Below are positions 35,440 through 43,734 of a DNA stretch of 64,000 nucleotides, one piece after another; within the stretch, counting starts at the first letter, position 1, and each line of letters begins with the position of its first letter. The notes beneath the pieces were generated by a model. That model was not told where the DNA came from. It saw nothing but the letters and a program-made list of their open reading frames with translations, and made no database searches. Both the position numbers and the translations under genes were made by a program. Source of the DNA: Candidatus Binatia bacterium (GTDB lineage Bacteria > Desulfobacterota > Binatia > UBA1149 > CAITLU01); contig DASXOZ010000013.1 in NCBI GenBank assembly GCA_036493895.1, positions 62,001-126,000 on the forward strand. The letters are read 5' to 3'.

Positions 35440-36066
35440 TCAGCGGTCGAGGCTCGCGACGATCGTCTCGACGTCCTCGAGCCGCTGGGCGGAGTGGGGC
35501 GTGCGACCGCACATCGGTCCCATGCCGATGAAGCGGATGTTGGCGGCCGCGGCGGCCGCGAGGTCGGTCGCCTGGTCGCCGACGTACACTGCCTCCGCAG
35601 CAGAAACACCGAGACGCGCCAGGCAAAGCTCGAGCATGTCCGGCGCGGGCTTGGGATTGGCGACGTCGAGCACGCCGACGGCGAGATCGAACAACGGTTC
35701 CAGCGCGAAGTGGCGAAGGACGCCCTGCGTGGTCTTGCCTCGGTTGGTCGCCATTGCCGTTCGGTAGCGCTTCCTGAGCGACTCGAGCGTTTCACGCAGC
35801 CTCGGCTTCGGCTGCATCAGCGGGAAGAACGGAGCGTAGTCGGTCTGGCGCGAAACGGCCTGCACTCGGGCGAGCAGCTGCGGCTGGTCGCCGAACATTT
35901 TCTCGAACAGCTGCGCGGACGCGAGCGAATGATAGGCCGCCTCGGCCGATTCGGGCACCGGCGGCGCGCCCGACGCGCGCAGCACCTCGCGGTAGAACGC
36001 GAGGTTGGCGGGCTCGGAGTCGAACAGCACTCCGTCGCAGTCGAAAATGAGCAGTTGGATTGCCAT
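35440..36066 (-). CDS. HAD-superfamily phosphatase (Gph/beta-phosphoglucomutase-like)
   Basis: 208 aa with AAGG upstream of ATG 36066. HAD motifs: FDCDGVLFDSE (nucleophile Asp, residues 8-17), AMATNRGK (motif II Thr), KPAPD (motif III Lys) and VGDQATDL (motif IV). The inserted helical cap follows motif I, as in phosphoglycolate or small sugar phosphatases. It is 76 nt downstream of glpK on the same strand, so it could be the last gene of the glycerol cluster. Substrate unknown; phosphoglycolate or glycerol phosphate would fit the wider context but neither is proven. Confidence 0.82.
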   Translation of the reverse strand: MAIQLLIFDCDGVLFDSEPANLAFYREVLRASGAPPVPESAEAAYHSLASAQLFEKMFGDQPQLLARVQAVSRQTDYAPFFPLMQPKPRLRETLESLRKRYRTAMATNRGKTTQGVLRHFALEPLFDLAVGVLDVANPKPAPDMLELCLARLGVSAAEAVYVGDQATDLAAAAAANIRFIGMGPMCGRTPHSAQRLEDVETIVASLDR

Positions 36067-36142
36067 TCGGCCTTTTCCGCCGGGTTTGGCTGCAGCGCGG
36101 GCCGCGTTCGCGTTGCGCACCGCCTCTCGCCTGAAAAGCGCT

Positions 36143-37591
36143 TCAGCCCGCCTCGGTCACTACCAGATCGAGGCGCTTCTTCCAGAGCGCGCGCCGCGCG
36201 GCCCGTTCGTCGGAAGAAATCGACGGCTCGAAGACACGATCGGCAACGAAGGCCGACGCTGCTTCCCTCGGCCACACGCCGGTGCCGACGCCCGCCAGGC
36301 GCGCCGCTCCTAGCGCAGCCCCGTCGGTGACCGCCGATCTCTCGACCGGGATCCCGAGAAGATCGGCCTGGGCCTGCATCAGGAAGTCATTGCGGCTCGC
36401 GCCACCGTCGGCCCTCAGCGAAGAGGGCGCCGCGACGCCTTCGGCGATACTCTCGGCAACGTCCGCGACACGGTGGGCGATGCCCTCGAGAACGGCGCGC
36501 ACGATGTGCGCGCGCGTCGAGCCTCGCGACAGGCCGCCGATCATCGCTTTTGCCTGTTCCAGCATCACCGGAGTTCCCAGTCCCTGGAAAGCCGGGACGG
36601 CCCAGACGCCGCCGCTGTCTTCGACGCTTGCCGCTAGCCGCGCCGTCTCGGCGGCGTCTGCGACCACCCCGAGACCGTCCCGCAGCCACTGGACCGCCGC
36701 GCCGGCCGTCACGACCTGACCTTCGAGGCTGAGCACGGTGCGACCGTCGTAGCGCCACGCGACGATCGGGTAGGTGCCCGCGCCGCCGAACGCCACGGAT
36801 TCGCCGGAATTCATCGTGATCATCGCCGAGGTGCCGTACGAGCACTTGGCCTGGGAAAGTTCGACGCAGCCGAGGCCGAACAACGACGCCTGCTGGTCTC
36901 CGGCCATCCCCGCAAGCGAAACTTCGGCGCCGAAGCCGGCAACCGTGGTCCTTGCCAGCTCCCCGCTGGAGTCGACGAGCTTCGGCAGAATCGCCGGGTC
37001 GAGGCCCAGGGCTGCGAGGGGACCCGGATCCCAGTCGTTCTGGAAATAGGAGTACAGGCCGGTCGTGCTCGCGTTACCATGGTCGCTGATGTGAACGTCT
37101 CCACACAGGCAGGCGGCGAGGAAAGCGTTCGGGGTACCGAGTCGAAGACGGCCCGAGGCCGCAGCTTCGCGCGCCGCGGGCACGTTTTGCAGGATCCACT
37201 CGGCCTTGGACGCCGCCATCATCGGCGTGATGTAAAGGCCCTGGTCCTGCAGCTCGCGGCAGCGGTCGGCGCCGCGCGTATCCTGCCAGATGAGCATCGG
37301 CGACAGCGGCCTCCCGGCCGGTCCGTCCCATGCGACGATCGACGATCGCTGGTTGGTGATGCCGACCGCCGCAACGTCGCGCGCCGTCGCTTTGGCCGCG
37401 GCGATGGCGGCGTCGATCACTTCGCGCATCGACGTTCGGATCGCGTCGGGATCCTGCTCCATCCATTGCGGTCGCGGATAGTGGCTCGCGATCTCGCGGT
37501 ACGCCGAAGCCGCGACGTTTCCTTCTTCGTCGAGCAGCAGCGCGCGCACGCCCGTCGTGCCGGCATCGATTCCCATGACCAGTCGCGCCAT
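36143..37591 (-). CDS. glpK: Glycerol kinase (FGGY family)
   Basis: 482 aa from the second of two adjacent ATGs (37591; GGAG 6 nt upstream). Marks: GIDAGTTGVRALLLDEEGN, WMEQDPDAI, VGITNQRSSIVAWD, WQDTRGADRCREL, LFGLGC, CSYGTSAMI, and ADGGASRNDFLMQAQADLLG. It phosphorylates glycerol to glycerol 3-phosphate. It lies between the alkyl-DHAP-synthase-like gene (28 nt upstream) and the HAD gene, in an order glpD - flavoprotein - glpK. The substrate is inferred from family marks and neighbours; other FGGY sugar kinases share part of the pattern. Confidence 0.85.
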   Translation of the reverse strand: MARLVMGIDAGTTGVRALLLDEEGNVAASAYREIASHYPRPQWMEQDPDAIRTSMREVIDAAIAAAKATARDVAAVGITNQRSSIVAWDGPAGRPLSPMLIWQDTRGADRCRELQDQGLYITPMMAASKAEWILQNVPAAREAAASGRLRLGTPNAFLAACLCGDVHISDHGNASTTGLYSYFQNDWDPGPLAALGLDPAILPKLVDSSGELARTTVAGFGAEVSLAGMAGDQQASLFGLGCVELSQAKCSYGTSAMITMNSGESVAFGGAGTYPIVAWRYDGRTVLSLEGQVVTAGAAVQWLRDGLGVVADAAETARLAASVEDSGGVWAVPAFQGLGTPVMLEQAKAMIGGLSRGSTRAHIVRAVLEGIAHRVADVAESIAEGVAAPSSLRADGGASRNDFLMQAQADLLGIPVERSAVTDGAALGAARLAGVGTGVWPREAASAFVADRVFEPSISSDERAARRALWKKRLDLVVTEAG

Positions 37592-37619
37592 CATCAGCTC
37601 CGTCGCCACCGCGTCGCGT

Positions 37620-39029
37620 TCAGACGTCGATGAGGACGCCGGGATTGAGGATTCCCGCGGGGTCGAATGCACGCTTGAGCGCGGCCAGCAGTGCTACTCC
37701 CTCTCCGAGCTCCTTGCGCAGCCACTGCTTGCGCACGCGGCCGATGCCGTGGTGGTGCGAGATGGTCCCGCCGAGCTCGATCGTCGTCTCGATGGTCGTG
37801 CGCCACGCCTCGTCGTAGATCGTGACGGCAGCTGCAGGGTCGCTCTCGGCGGCGACGAACGTGAAGTAGATGTTCGCGCCCTGCGTGTAGCAGTGCGACA
37901 CGTGCCCCGACATGGCAAAGACACCGTTGATCTTCGCGCCGCGCGAATTGACGGTCTCGAACAGCTCCCCGATGCGATCCCAGCCGATGGCGACCTCGAT
38001 GGTGTCGGCCACCAGCCCCTGGGCCAGCAGCTTTTCGAACGACGGCACGTGGTTTCGATGATCGAGCCAGCTGCGCAGCGGTGCCTCGCCGAGATCGGCG
38101 CCGCCGCAGGACGCGACGATTGCCGCGGCCGCCTCCGCTTCGGGCCGCACGCGCGCGGCCGTCCCTTCGCTCATCACCAGCAGCACCGGCTTCCCCGCGG
38201 CATCGACGGCGAAATTGCGTCCCGCTTCGGTCGCGTCGTAGAGGCGCGTCACGGCCGGGGTCCAGCCCGCTCGAAGGATGAGGCGCAAGGCATCGAGCCC
38301 GTCGGCGATCGAGTCCATGCGGAAGGCGCGGCCTACCTGCAGCTCCGGCGCCGGGTGGATGCGGAAGGTCAGCTCCGTGAACACGCCGAGCGTGCCTTCG
38401 CTGCCGAGGAACAGGTGCCTCAGGTCGGGGCCCGCGGCGGCGCGGGGCACCGGCGCGAGCTTCATGCGGCTTCCGCCCGCGAGCACGATTTCGCAGCCGA
38501 GCAGCATCTGCTCGATGTTGCCGTACAGCGTCGACAGCTGTCCCGAAGCGCGCGTCGCGCACCAGCCTCCGACGGTCGAAATTCCGATCGACTGGGGCCA
38601 GTGGCCCATCGTATAGCCGCGCGCGGCAAGGGCCGCCTCGAAATCGCTGCCGCGCATTCCCGGCTCGACGCGTACCGTCAGCGACTCGTCGTTGATCTCG
38701 AGAAGGCGATCCATGCGGCCGAGGTCGAGGATGATCTCGCGGCCCGACGCGAGCACCGCGCCGCAAACGCCCGAGCCGAGCCCGAACGGGACGACCGGCG
38801 TTTTCGTCTCATCGGCAAACGCGAGCACGGCGGCGACCTGGCCTGCGTCGGCCGGGCGGGCGACCAACGCCGCGCGAGGGGCCCCGTCGATGCGTGACGC
38901 AAGCAGCGATCGCATCCAGCTGTCGCGGCTCTTCGCTTCGACGGCCGAGGCGTCGGTAAGGATTTCGAGCCCGGGAACGCTGCGGGCAAGGGCTTGGGCA
39001 AGGTCGGATGCGGAAATGGGCGAGCTCAT
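37620..39029 (-). CDS. FAD-binding oxidase, alkyldihydroxyacetonephosphate synthase (AGPS)-like
   Basis: 469 aa. The PCMH domain has FGLGSGVCGAVLASG, VRVEPGMRGSDFEAAL, YTMGHWPQSIGISTVGG, ATRASGQLSTLYGNIEQML and LFLGSEGTLGVFTELTF. The C-terminal domain has the catalytic HHHGIGR loop (GGTISHHHGIGRVRKQWL), which is the AGPS signature; GlcD-type oxidases have EHGIG there. AGPS exchanges an acyl chain of acyl-DHAP for a fatty alcohol, forming the ether bond of ether lipids. It lies between glpD and glpK, which handle glycerol phosphate and DHAP. Not a proof of ether lipid synthesis; related proteins oxidise other substrates. Confidence 0.82.
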   Translation of the reverse strand: MSSPISASDLAQALARSVPGLEILTDASAVEAKSRDSWMRSLLASRIDGAPRAALVARPADAGQVAAVLAFADETKTPVVPFGLGSGVCGAVLASGREIILDLGRMDRLLEINDESLTVRVEPGMRGSDFEAALAARGYTMGHWPQSIGISTVGGWCATRASGQLSTLYGNIEQMLLGCEIVLAGGSRMKLAPVPRAAAGPDLRHLFLGSEGTLGVFTELTFRIHPAPELQVGRAFRMDSIADGLDALRLILRAGWTPAVTRLYDATEAGRNFAVDAAGKPVLLVMSEGTAARVRPEAEAAAAIVASCGGADLGEAPLRSWLDHRNHVPSFEKLLAQGLVADTIEVAIGWDRIGELFETVNSRGAKINGVFAMSGHVSHCYTQGANIYFTFVAAESDPAAAVTIYDEAWRTTIETTIELGGTISHHHGIGRVRKQWLRKELGEGVALLAALKRAFDPAGILNPGVLIDV

Positions 39030-39098
39030 CGCGTGTGTCTCCTCTTCGGTCGAAGCAGCGTCGCCGCGCGTGGCCGGTCCGTCCGCGCTGCCGTGGTC

Positions 39099-40745
39099 TC
39101 AGGCCGAACGCACCAGCTCGAGCTCGGCGCGCCACTGCCGGGTCGTCGCGTCGATCTCTGACGCGGCACGCGCCTGGTCCCAGCCCAGCAAGCCGCCGAG
39201 AACTCCGGCCGCATCCGGAGCCGCGACAATCGCTGCCGCGGTATCGAACATGGCGACGCGGCAACGGCGCCTCAGCAGGTCGTCGAGCGACGCTACCATT
39301 TCGTGGGAAACGGCATGTTCGACCTCGGCGTGCGTCAGCTCCTCGAGGCCGCCTACCGGCTGCGCCAGAGCCGGTTCGTCGCGGATTCGTCCGATGATCG
39401 CTGCGGCGGCTACGCCGTACGTGGACCACAGCCGGGTTTCCAGTGCCTTGCCAGCCGCGTCGGCGGCGATCGAAGGAGCGGTGCCGCGTGCCTGCTGCTG
39501 CTCGTGCTCATCGCCACCGGCCAGGGCGACTGTTGCGGAGTCGACGCCTGCGGGCGCGCTCTGGCCGAGAATGCGGAACACCTCCGCGCAGACGCGCTCG
39601 GCCATGCGCCGGTACGTCGTCAGCTTGCCGCCGGCGATCGCGACGACGGGGCCGGGGCCGGTGAGGATTTCGTCGCGCCGCGAGATCTCGGACGGCGCCT
39701 TTCCTTCCTGCGCGAGAAGCGGACGCACGCCGGACCAGGTTCCGACGATGTCCGCGGCGCGCGGTGCGTCGGCGAACGTCGCCGCCACCGAATCGAGGAG
39801 GTAGCGGGCATCGGCGACCGATACTCCCGGCTCCTCGGGCGCGCCTTCGTAGTGCGTATCGGTGGTGCCGATGTAGACCGCGCGTCCGCGCGGCACGACG
39901 AACGTCGAACGACCGTCGGGCGAGCGCAGTACGACGCTGTGGCGCACGGGCAGCTTCGCGCGCGGGACCACGAGGTGGATGCCGCGCGTGAGCTGCAGTC
40001 GCGCTCCGCCGGCGCCGGCACCCGGCGTCATCGACTGTACGCGCTCGAACCAGGGACCCGCGGCGTTGACCAGGCAGCGCGCACGCACGACGAGGGATTC
40101 GCCGGTCACGCGGTCGCGCACGCAGACGCGCAGGCCTGCCGGATCGGCGGCAACCTCGACGACTTCGGCGTAGGACGCGACGACGGCGCCGAGGGCGAAG
40201 GCGCCCTGGACGGTCTCGAGCACGAGGCGGGCATCGTCGGTCAGGTATTCCTGGAAAACGACGGCCCCCGCCAGCGGAGACGGCCTCAGGCCGGGTTCCT
40301 TTTCGAGGGCCCCGCGCCGGTCCAGCACCTGGTAAGGGTCGCCTGCCTGTTCCCCCGCAAGTTTCTCGAAGGTCCACACGCCGGCCTGCATCTTCATGCG
40401 CCCGGCCAGCGACGCGGTCGGCATCATCATCCACAAAGGCTCGGCCAGGTGCGGAGCCAGGCGTCTCAGCACGGCTCTTTCGCGTGCCGCCTCGCGCACC
40501 AGGGCCACGTCCCCCTGGGCAAGGTAGCGAAGGCCGCCATGGATCAGCTTCGAGGAGCGGCTGCTGGTTCCGGACGCGAAGTCGCCTTTGTCCAGCAGCA
40601 CGGTCGCAAGGCCGCGAAGGGAAGTCTCCCGGGCCACCCCGGAGCCGGTGATGCCGCCGCCGATCACGACCACGTCGGCGACGGACGAGGCGGCGCGCTC
40701 GAGGCCCCGCCGCCTGGCGCCGAGATCGAAAGGAGTGCCGGGCAC
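39099..40745 (-). CDS. glpD: FAD-dependent glycerol-3-phosphate dehydrogenase
   Basis: 548 aa from GTG 40745. The FAD-binding GGGITGSGVARETSLRG, LDKGDFASGTSSRSSKLIHGGLRYL (split in reading), and C-terminal AGGKLTTYRRMAERVC are canonical. It oxidises glycerol 3-phosphate to DHAP and feeds electrons to quinone at the inner membrane. The C-terminal DAO domain (about 385-540) with THAEVEHAVSHEMVASLDDLLRRR is intact. First gene of the glpD - AGPS-like - glpK cluster; the AGPS-like start is 69 nt downstream. A MerR-type regulator gene is divergent. Confidence 0.92.
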   Translation of the reverse strand: MPGTPFDLGARRRGLERAASSVADVVVIGGGITGSGVARETSLRGLATVLLDKGDFASGTSSRSSKLIHGGLRYLAQGDVALVREAARERAVLRRLAPHLAEPLWMMMPTASLAGRMKMQAGVWTFEKLAGEQAGDPYQVLDRRGALEKEPGLRPSPLAGAVVFQEYLTDDARLVLETVQGAFALGAVVASYAEVVEVAADPAGLRVCVRDRVTGESLVVRARCLVNAAGPWFERVQSMTPGAGAGGARLQLTRGIHLVVPRAKLPVRHSVVLRSPDGRSTFVVPRGRAVYIGTTDTHYEGAPEEPGVSVADARYLLDSVAATFADAPRAADIVGTWSGVRPLLAQEGKAPSEISRRDEILTGPGPVVAIAGGKLTTYRRMAERVCAEVFRILGQSAPAGVDSATVALAGGDEHEQQQARGTAPSIAADAAGKALETRLWSTYGVAAAAIIGRIRDEPALAQPVGGLEELTHAEVEHAVSHEMVASLDDLLRRRCRVAMFDTAAAIVAAPDAAGVLGGLLGWDQARAASEIDATTRQWRAELELVRSA

Positions 40746-40874
40746 CCGCGCCGCCTACGTCCGCGGCGACCTGGAGTCAACAAAGGTGTCCCGTGGCACT
40801 CGCCGCCGGCCGCTCGCGACCCGCCACGATGCCTTGGCGACGCATCCGGGGGCTATGACGCCACGCATCATCTT

Positions 40875-40922
40875 GAAAATACGACGATTTTCGTTGACAG
40901 GCTCGAACACGTTTCAGTAAGA
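40875..40922 (+). promoter_or_regulatory. Inverted repeat and TTGACA promoter candidate in the glpD/MerR intergenic region
   Basis: Between divergent starts (40745 and 40957), 40875-40892 is a perfect inverted repeat GAAAAT-acgacg-ATTTTC. Two bases later TTGACA (40894-40899) is followed, at 17-18 nt, by TAAGAA-like sequence near 40918. The repeat would overlap or lie just upstream of the -35 for the MerR gene and could be bound by that regulator. No experimental support; the -10 is weak. Confidence 0.4.
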
Positions 40923-40956
40923 AGCGCTGCCACCTCGCACGGGCACTGCAACCTTG

Positions 40957-41736
40957 ATGGCCTCACCCCTTCGCCGAAAGGCCCCCTCGAACGGGCTACT
41001 GCGGATCTCGGATCTCTCCCGTGAAACGGGAGTGTCCACTGCGACGATCAAGTTCTACATCCGCGAGAAGCTTCTTCCTGCTCCCACCCTGAAGACGGGC
41101 CGCAACATGGCCTACTACGATCGCGCGTTCGTGACGCGCATCCGTTTCATCAAGGAGCTGCAGCAGAAACGGTTCCTGCCGCTGGACGTGATCAAGGCGA
41201 TCCTCGACCAGAACGATTCGATCATCAGTCCTCGCGAAGTCGATACCCTCCTGGGTCTGGAGGGAACGTTCTACGAGGCGATTCATTTCACGCCGGGACA
41301 GCTTCCGATGACCGTCGAGCAGGCGGTCGACAGGTTCCACATCGAACGTGAGGAAATCGAATTCGCCGTGCGCCAGGGGGCGCTCGAGCCGGTGGACAGG
41401 GCCGGCACCCGCTACTTCGAAGGAGACGACCTGCTGATGCTCGAGACGATGGCCGAGCTCGAGCAGGCCGGACTGCGCCAGGATCTGATTCCTCAACAGG
41501 TCTCGCTGCCGATCTACGTCGATGCCGTCGAGAAGCTCGCGCGCGAGGAGCTGAAAATGTTCTCGCGCGCAGTGACCGGGAAAGTCGAGGAGGGCCAGGT
41601 CGCCACCATGGCGCTGGCCGGCGTCAAGCTCGTCGAACGATTCATCGTGCTGCTGCGGCGCAAGCTCCTGCTCAGGCTGATCCAGGAAATGCGCCAGGAG
41701 AAGGAAGAGGGGAAGAAGGCCAAGGTCGCCGGCTGA
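40957..41736 (+). CDS. MerR-family transcriptional regulator
   Basis: 259 aa. N-terminal winged helix-turn-helix of MerR type: GLLRISDLSRETGVSTATIKFYIREKLL (14-41, split), then TLKTGRNMAYYDRAFVTRIRFIKELQQ. The C-terminal effector part (about 95-240) is unlike metal sensors: no conserved Cys pair, and a long region with DRAGTRYFEGDDLLMLETMAELEQ and a Lys-rich tail. The substrate or ligand is unknown. It is divergent from glpD and may regulate that cluster. ATG 40957 is preceded by an adjacent TTG. Confidence 0.82.
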   Translation: MASPLRRKAPSNGLLRISDLSRETGVSTATIKFYIREKLLPAPTLKTGRNMAYYDRAFVTRIRFIKELQQKRFLPLDVIKAILDQNDSIISPREVDTLLGLEGTFYEAIHFTPGQLPMTVEQAVDRFHIEREEIEFAVRQGALEPVDRAGTRYFEGDDLLMLETMAELEQAGLRQDLIPQQVSLPIYVDAVEKLAREELKMFSRAVTGKVEEGQVATMALAGVKLVERFIVLLRRKLLLRLIQEMRQEKEEGKKAKVAG

Positions 41737-41799
41737 GCCGGCGACGGCAATCGCCGGCTCAGCCGGCGGCGGAGGGCAAACCGCCGGCTTCGCCGGCGG
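41725..41799. repeat. Three tandem palindromic hairpins (GCCGGC-rich)
   Basis: Three perfect palindromes in a row: GTCGCCGGCT-g-AGCCGGCGAC (41725-41745, overlapping the MerR stop), CGCCGGCT-c-AGCCGGCG (41752-41768) and CCGCCGGC-ttc-GCCGGCGG (41781-41799). Each is followed by a GGCAA, so the unit repeats about every 25-30 bp. No T-run follows, so they are not simple Rho-independent terminators; they may protect the 3' end of the MerR message or be a REP-like element. Confidence 0.6.
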
Positions 41800-41872
41800 C
41801 AGAAGGCAAGCAAGGTCCGCAGCGTGCGATCCGGAGAAGGGTCGGGTCGCACCGGTAGAAAAGCGAGGGATC

Positions 41873-42379
41873 ATGAGCCAAGAAGCAGCAGCTCCTGCGG
41901 CGACGACGCCGGCGGAGCCCCGCAAATCCAAAACCGTATGTGTCGAAGATCCGGCCACGACGATGGTCGAGCCGGATACGATGACGCCCCTGCAGTTCTA
42001 CGATCGCATCTTCGCCGAGGCTTCCCTGGTGCCCGAGAAGCGCCTGATGCTGGCAGTGCTCGAAGACGCGATCGCGTCGTTCCAGCGTGCGTTCATCCAG
42101 CCGAAGGTGATGCTGGAAGACGCCGAGGATTTCGACGTCGAGGCGTGGCTCCAGTCCGACGACATGAGCTGGCCGTTCTCGTTTGCGAGCATCTGCCAAG
42201 CCCTCGACATGGAGCCGGAGTACCTGCGCGTCGGCCTGGCCGACTGGCGCTCCAGGGCCCAGCGCGACGGCATGAAGGGGCAGGTCTACCGCTTCCCCTT
42301 CCGCCGCGTAAATGGGCGCCGCCACAGCATCAATGCCAAGCGCGAGCGGCGCCGCGTACGCCACGCGAAAGCCAGCTGA
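41873..42379 (+). CDS. Hypothetical protein, basic C-terminus
   Basis: 168 aa with GAGGG just before the ATG. No family recognised. Visible parts: an N-terminal Ala/Pro-rich tail, an amphipathic helix MTPLQFYDRIFAEA (37-50), a helix MLAVLEDAIASFQRAF, acidic EDAEDFDVEAWLQS, a region FASICQALDMEPEYLR, and a strongly basic end (NGRRHSINAKRERRRVRHAK). The basic end could bind nucleic acid. No signal peptide or membrane segment. Confidence 0.55.
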   Translation: MSQEAAAPAATTPAEPRKSKTVCVEDPATTMVEPDTMTPLQFYDRIFAEASLVPEKRLMLAVLEDAIASFQRAFIQPKVMLEDAEDFDVEAWLQSDDMSWPFSFASICQALDMEPEYLRVGLADWRSRAQRDGMKGQVYRFPFRRVNGRRHSINAKRERRRVRHAKAS

Positions 42380-42705
42380 CTGTCGTCGCGGCGGGAAAGG
42401 ACGCAGCCACCTGCGCGTCCTTTCCCGACCGCATCACATGGGGCTTTGTTCGAAGCCCCCGCATGCACGGTTCAGAAAGCAGGCTCCCCCGTCCCACGCT
42501 TTTGTGACCCCCGTCACGAAAGAGTTCGCGCATTAGTGATCGTCGTCACGCAACTGTCGAGACATTTCACCAGAAATTCGCAGGGAACTATTTCTCTGGC
42601 TTTTCAGGGGTGTAAGGTTCCAGCGGGCGCGTCTGTGTCGGGACCAGGTTGTAGCCGCGCTCGTGCGCGCTGCTTGCGACCCGCCGCGCGCGCTCGGCAG
42701 TGCCA
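42380..42705. other. Intergenic control region before the first Crp/Fnr gene
   Basis: 326 nt without a gene. A perfect 12-bp stem GGGAAAGGACGC / GCGTCCTTTCCC (42393-42426, 10-nt loop) follows the hypothetical protein; there is no T-run after it. Further right lie two CRP-like palindromes (see 42503-42550). Confidence 0.5.
42503..42550 (+). promoter_or_regulatory. Two CRP/FNR-like palindromic operators upstream of a Crp/Fnr gene
   Basis: Site 1 (42503-42518) is TGTGA-cccccg-TCACG; site 2 (42535-42550) is aGTGA-tcgtcg-TCACg. Both match the TGTGA-N6-TCACA pattern bound by CRP-family dimers, and their centres are 32 bp apart, about three helical turns, so the sites face the same side. They lie about 155-200 nt upstream of ATG 42706. 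Probable autoregulation, or regulation by the second Crp/Fnr protein nearby. Confidence 0.55.
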
Positions 42706-43488
42706 ATGGCGGAGTCCGCGAGCGATATCAGTCTAGCCATCCTCAAGCGCGCCCACGTTCTGGAGGTCGCCCCTGCGGCGGACCTCGAGAGACTGGCCCA
42801 GAGGTGCACGGTGCAGCGTTTCCGACGCGGCTCGGAGATCATCCGGCGCAGCGCCCCGGGGGAAGCGCTCATCGTCGTCGGACGCGGCCGCATCAAGGCG
42901 ACCGTCCCGTCGCCCAATGGCGACGGCGAGTTCCTGATCGGCGTGTACTGGCCGGGCCAGGCGTTCGGCGAGATCCCGATGTTCGATCCGAGTGCCCAGC
43001 CGGCGGCGGCCACGGCAGTCACCGAGGCCGAGGTCGTCTTCGTCCCGCGCGCGGACCTGCTCAGCCTGATGGAGAGGCGGCCCGCCGTCGCGATCCGCAT
43101 GGTCGAAGCACTGTGCGACCAGCTGCGCTCTGCCGTCGAGCTCAATCTCAGCCTTCGCTTCCTCGACCTGCCATCGCGCTTCTACCAGAGACTCGCGTAT
43201 CTCAGCCGCCACGACTCGCGTCGCGACGGCGCGAGCCTGTTGATCCACCACGGGCTGTCGCAGCAGGAGCTGGCCGATTCGATCGGAGCGTCACGCGAAG
43301 GCCTGAACAAGCTGATCGCCGACTGGAAACGAGCAGGGCTGATCGAGTCGGGACGGGGCTTCGTTCACATCACGGACTGGGCTGCGCTCGCCGAGCGCAT
43401 GCCGAGCGCGGTGCGCCAGAATTTCTCATTCGAGGACGACGGCGGACTGACGGAACCGCCGCGGCGCCGGCCGGGAAGTCGCGACTGA
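42706..43488 (+). CDS. Crp/Fnr-family transcriptional regulator
   Basis: 260 aa from ATG 42706; a GTG at 42700 is an alternative. The N-terminal cNMP-binding fold (about 12-125) has RRGSEIIRRSAPGEALIVVG and IGVYWPGQAFGEIPMFDPSA. The C-terminal winged helix (about 165-240) has HGLSQQELADSIGASREGLNKLI. No cluster cysteines for an Fe-S Fnr and no haem motif. Ligand unknown. Convergent with a second regulator of the same family whose recognition helix differs, and preceded by two CRP-like sites. Confidence 0.85.
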   Translation: MAESASDISLAILKRAHVLEVAPAADLERLAQRCTVQRFRRGSEIIRRSAPGEALIVVGRGRIKATVPSPNGDGEFLIGVYWPGQAFGEIPMFDPSAQPAAATAVTEAEVVFVPRADLLSLMERRPAVAIRMVEALCDQLRSAVELNLSLRFLDLPSRFYQRLAYLSRHDSRRDGASLLIHHGLSQQELADSIGASREGLNKLIADWKRAGLIESGRGFVHITDWAALAERMPSAVRQNFSFEDDGGLTEPPRRRPGSRD

Positions 43489-43489
43489 C

Positions 43490-43534
43490 AAAAAAAGGCC
43501 GGGTACCTGTGGAGGAGATCACAGGAACCCGGCC
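43490..43534 (-). terminator. Rho-independent terminator, leftward
   Basis: Stem GGCCGGGT/CCTGTG (43497-43511) pairs with CACAGG/ACCCGGCC (43520-43534) with one mismatch and an 8-nt loop. Seven A residues at 43490-43496 read as a U-run on the leftward transcript, so it stops transcription coming from the second Crp/Fnr gene (stop at 43735). It sits 1 nt after the first regulator's stop and could serve both. Confidence 0.7.
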
Positions 43535-43734
43535 GCTCGGGGCGGCAGGATCGCGGGGCCGCTTCCGAGACTGGACCGTCGTGGACGGCTTGCAGTGCCG
43601 TGTAACACGGACGAGTGCCTCGCGTCTGTGAGCCCAGTCATAACATCCTAAAAAAATCGCGGGGTTGTGCGCGAACTGCGCTCCGCGGCGGCCGGCGGCC
43701 CTGCTGGTGCGGGAAAGAGTCCCGCGGAGGGGGC
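43535..43734. other. Gap between convergent Crp/Fnr genes
   Basis: 200 nt without a gene. It holds a 13-bp palindrome CCGTGT-a-ACACGG (43598-43610) and a CRP-like half-matching TGTGA-N6-TCATA (43627-43642). Neither is assigned a role. Confidence 0.3.

Noticed and set aside
37620-39029. A second glcD (glycolate oxidase)
   Set aside because: The HHHGIGR loop and TRASGQLSTLYGN region are of the AGPS type; GlcD has EHGIG, as in the gene at 27624.
42393-42426. GGGAAAGGACGC hairpin as a terminator
   Set aside because: The stem is perfect but has no T-run on either strand, so I note it only as a hairpin.
43598-43642. Palindrome and CRP-like half site between the convergent regulators
   Set aside because: It lies downstream of both genes where no promoter is expected, and the second arm (TCATA) is imperfect.
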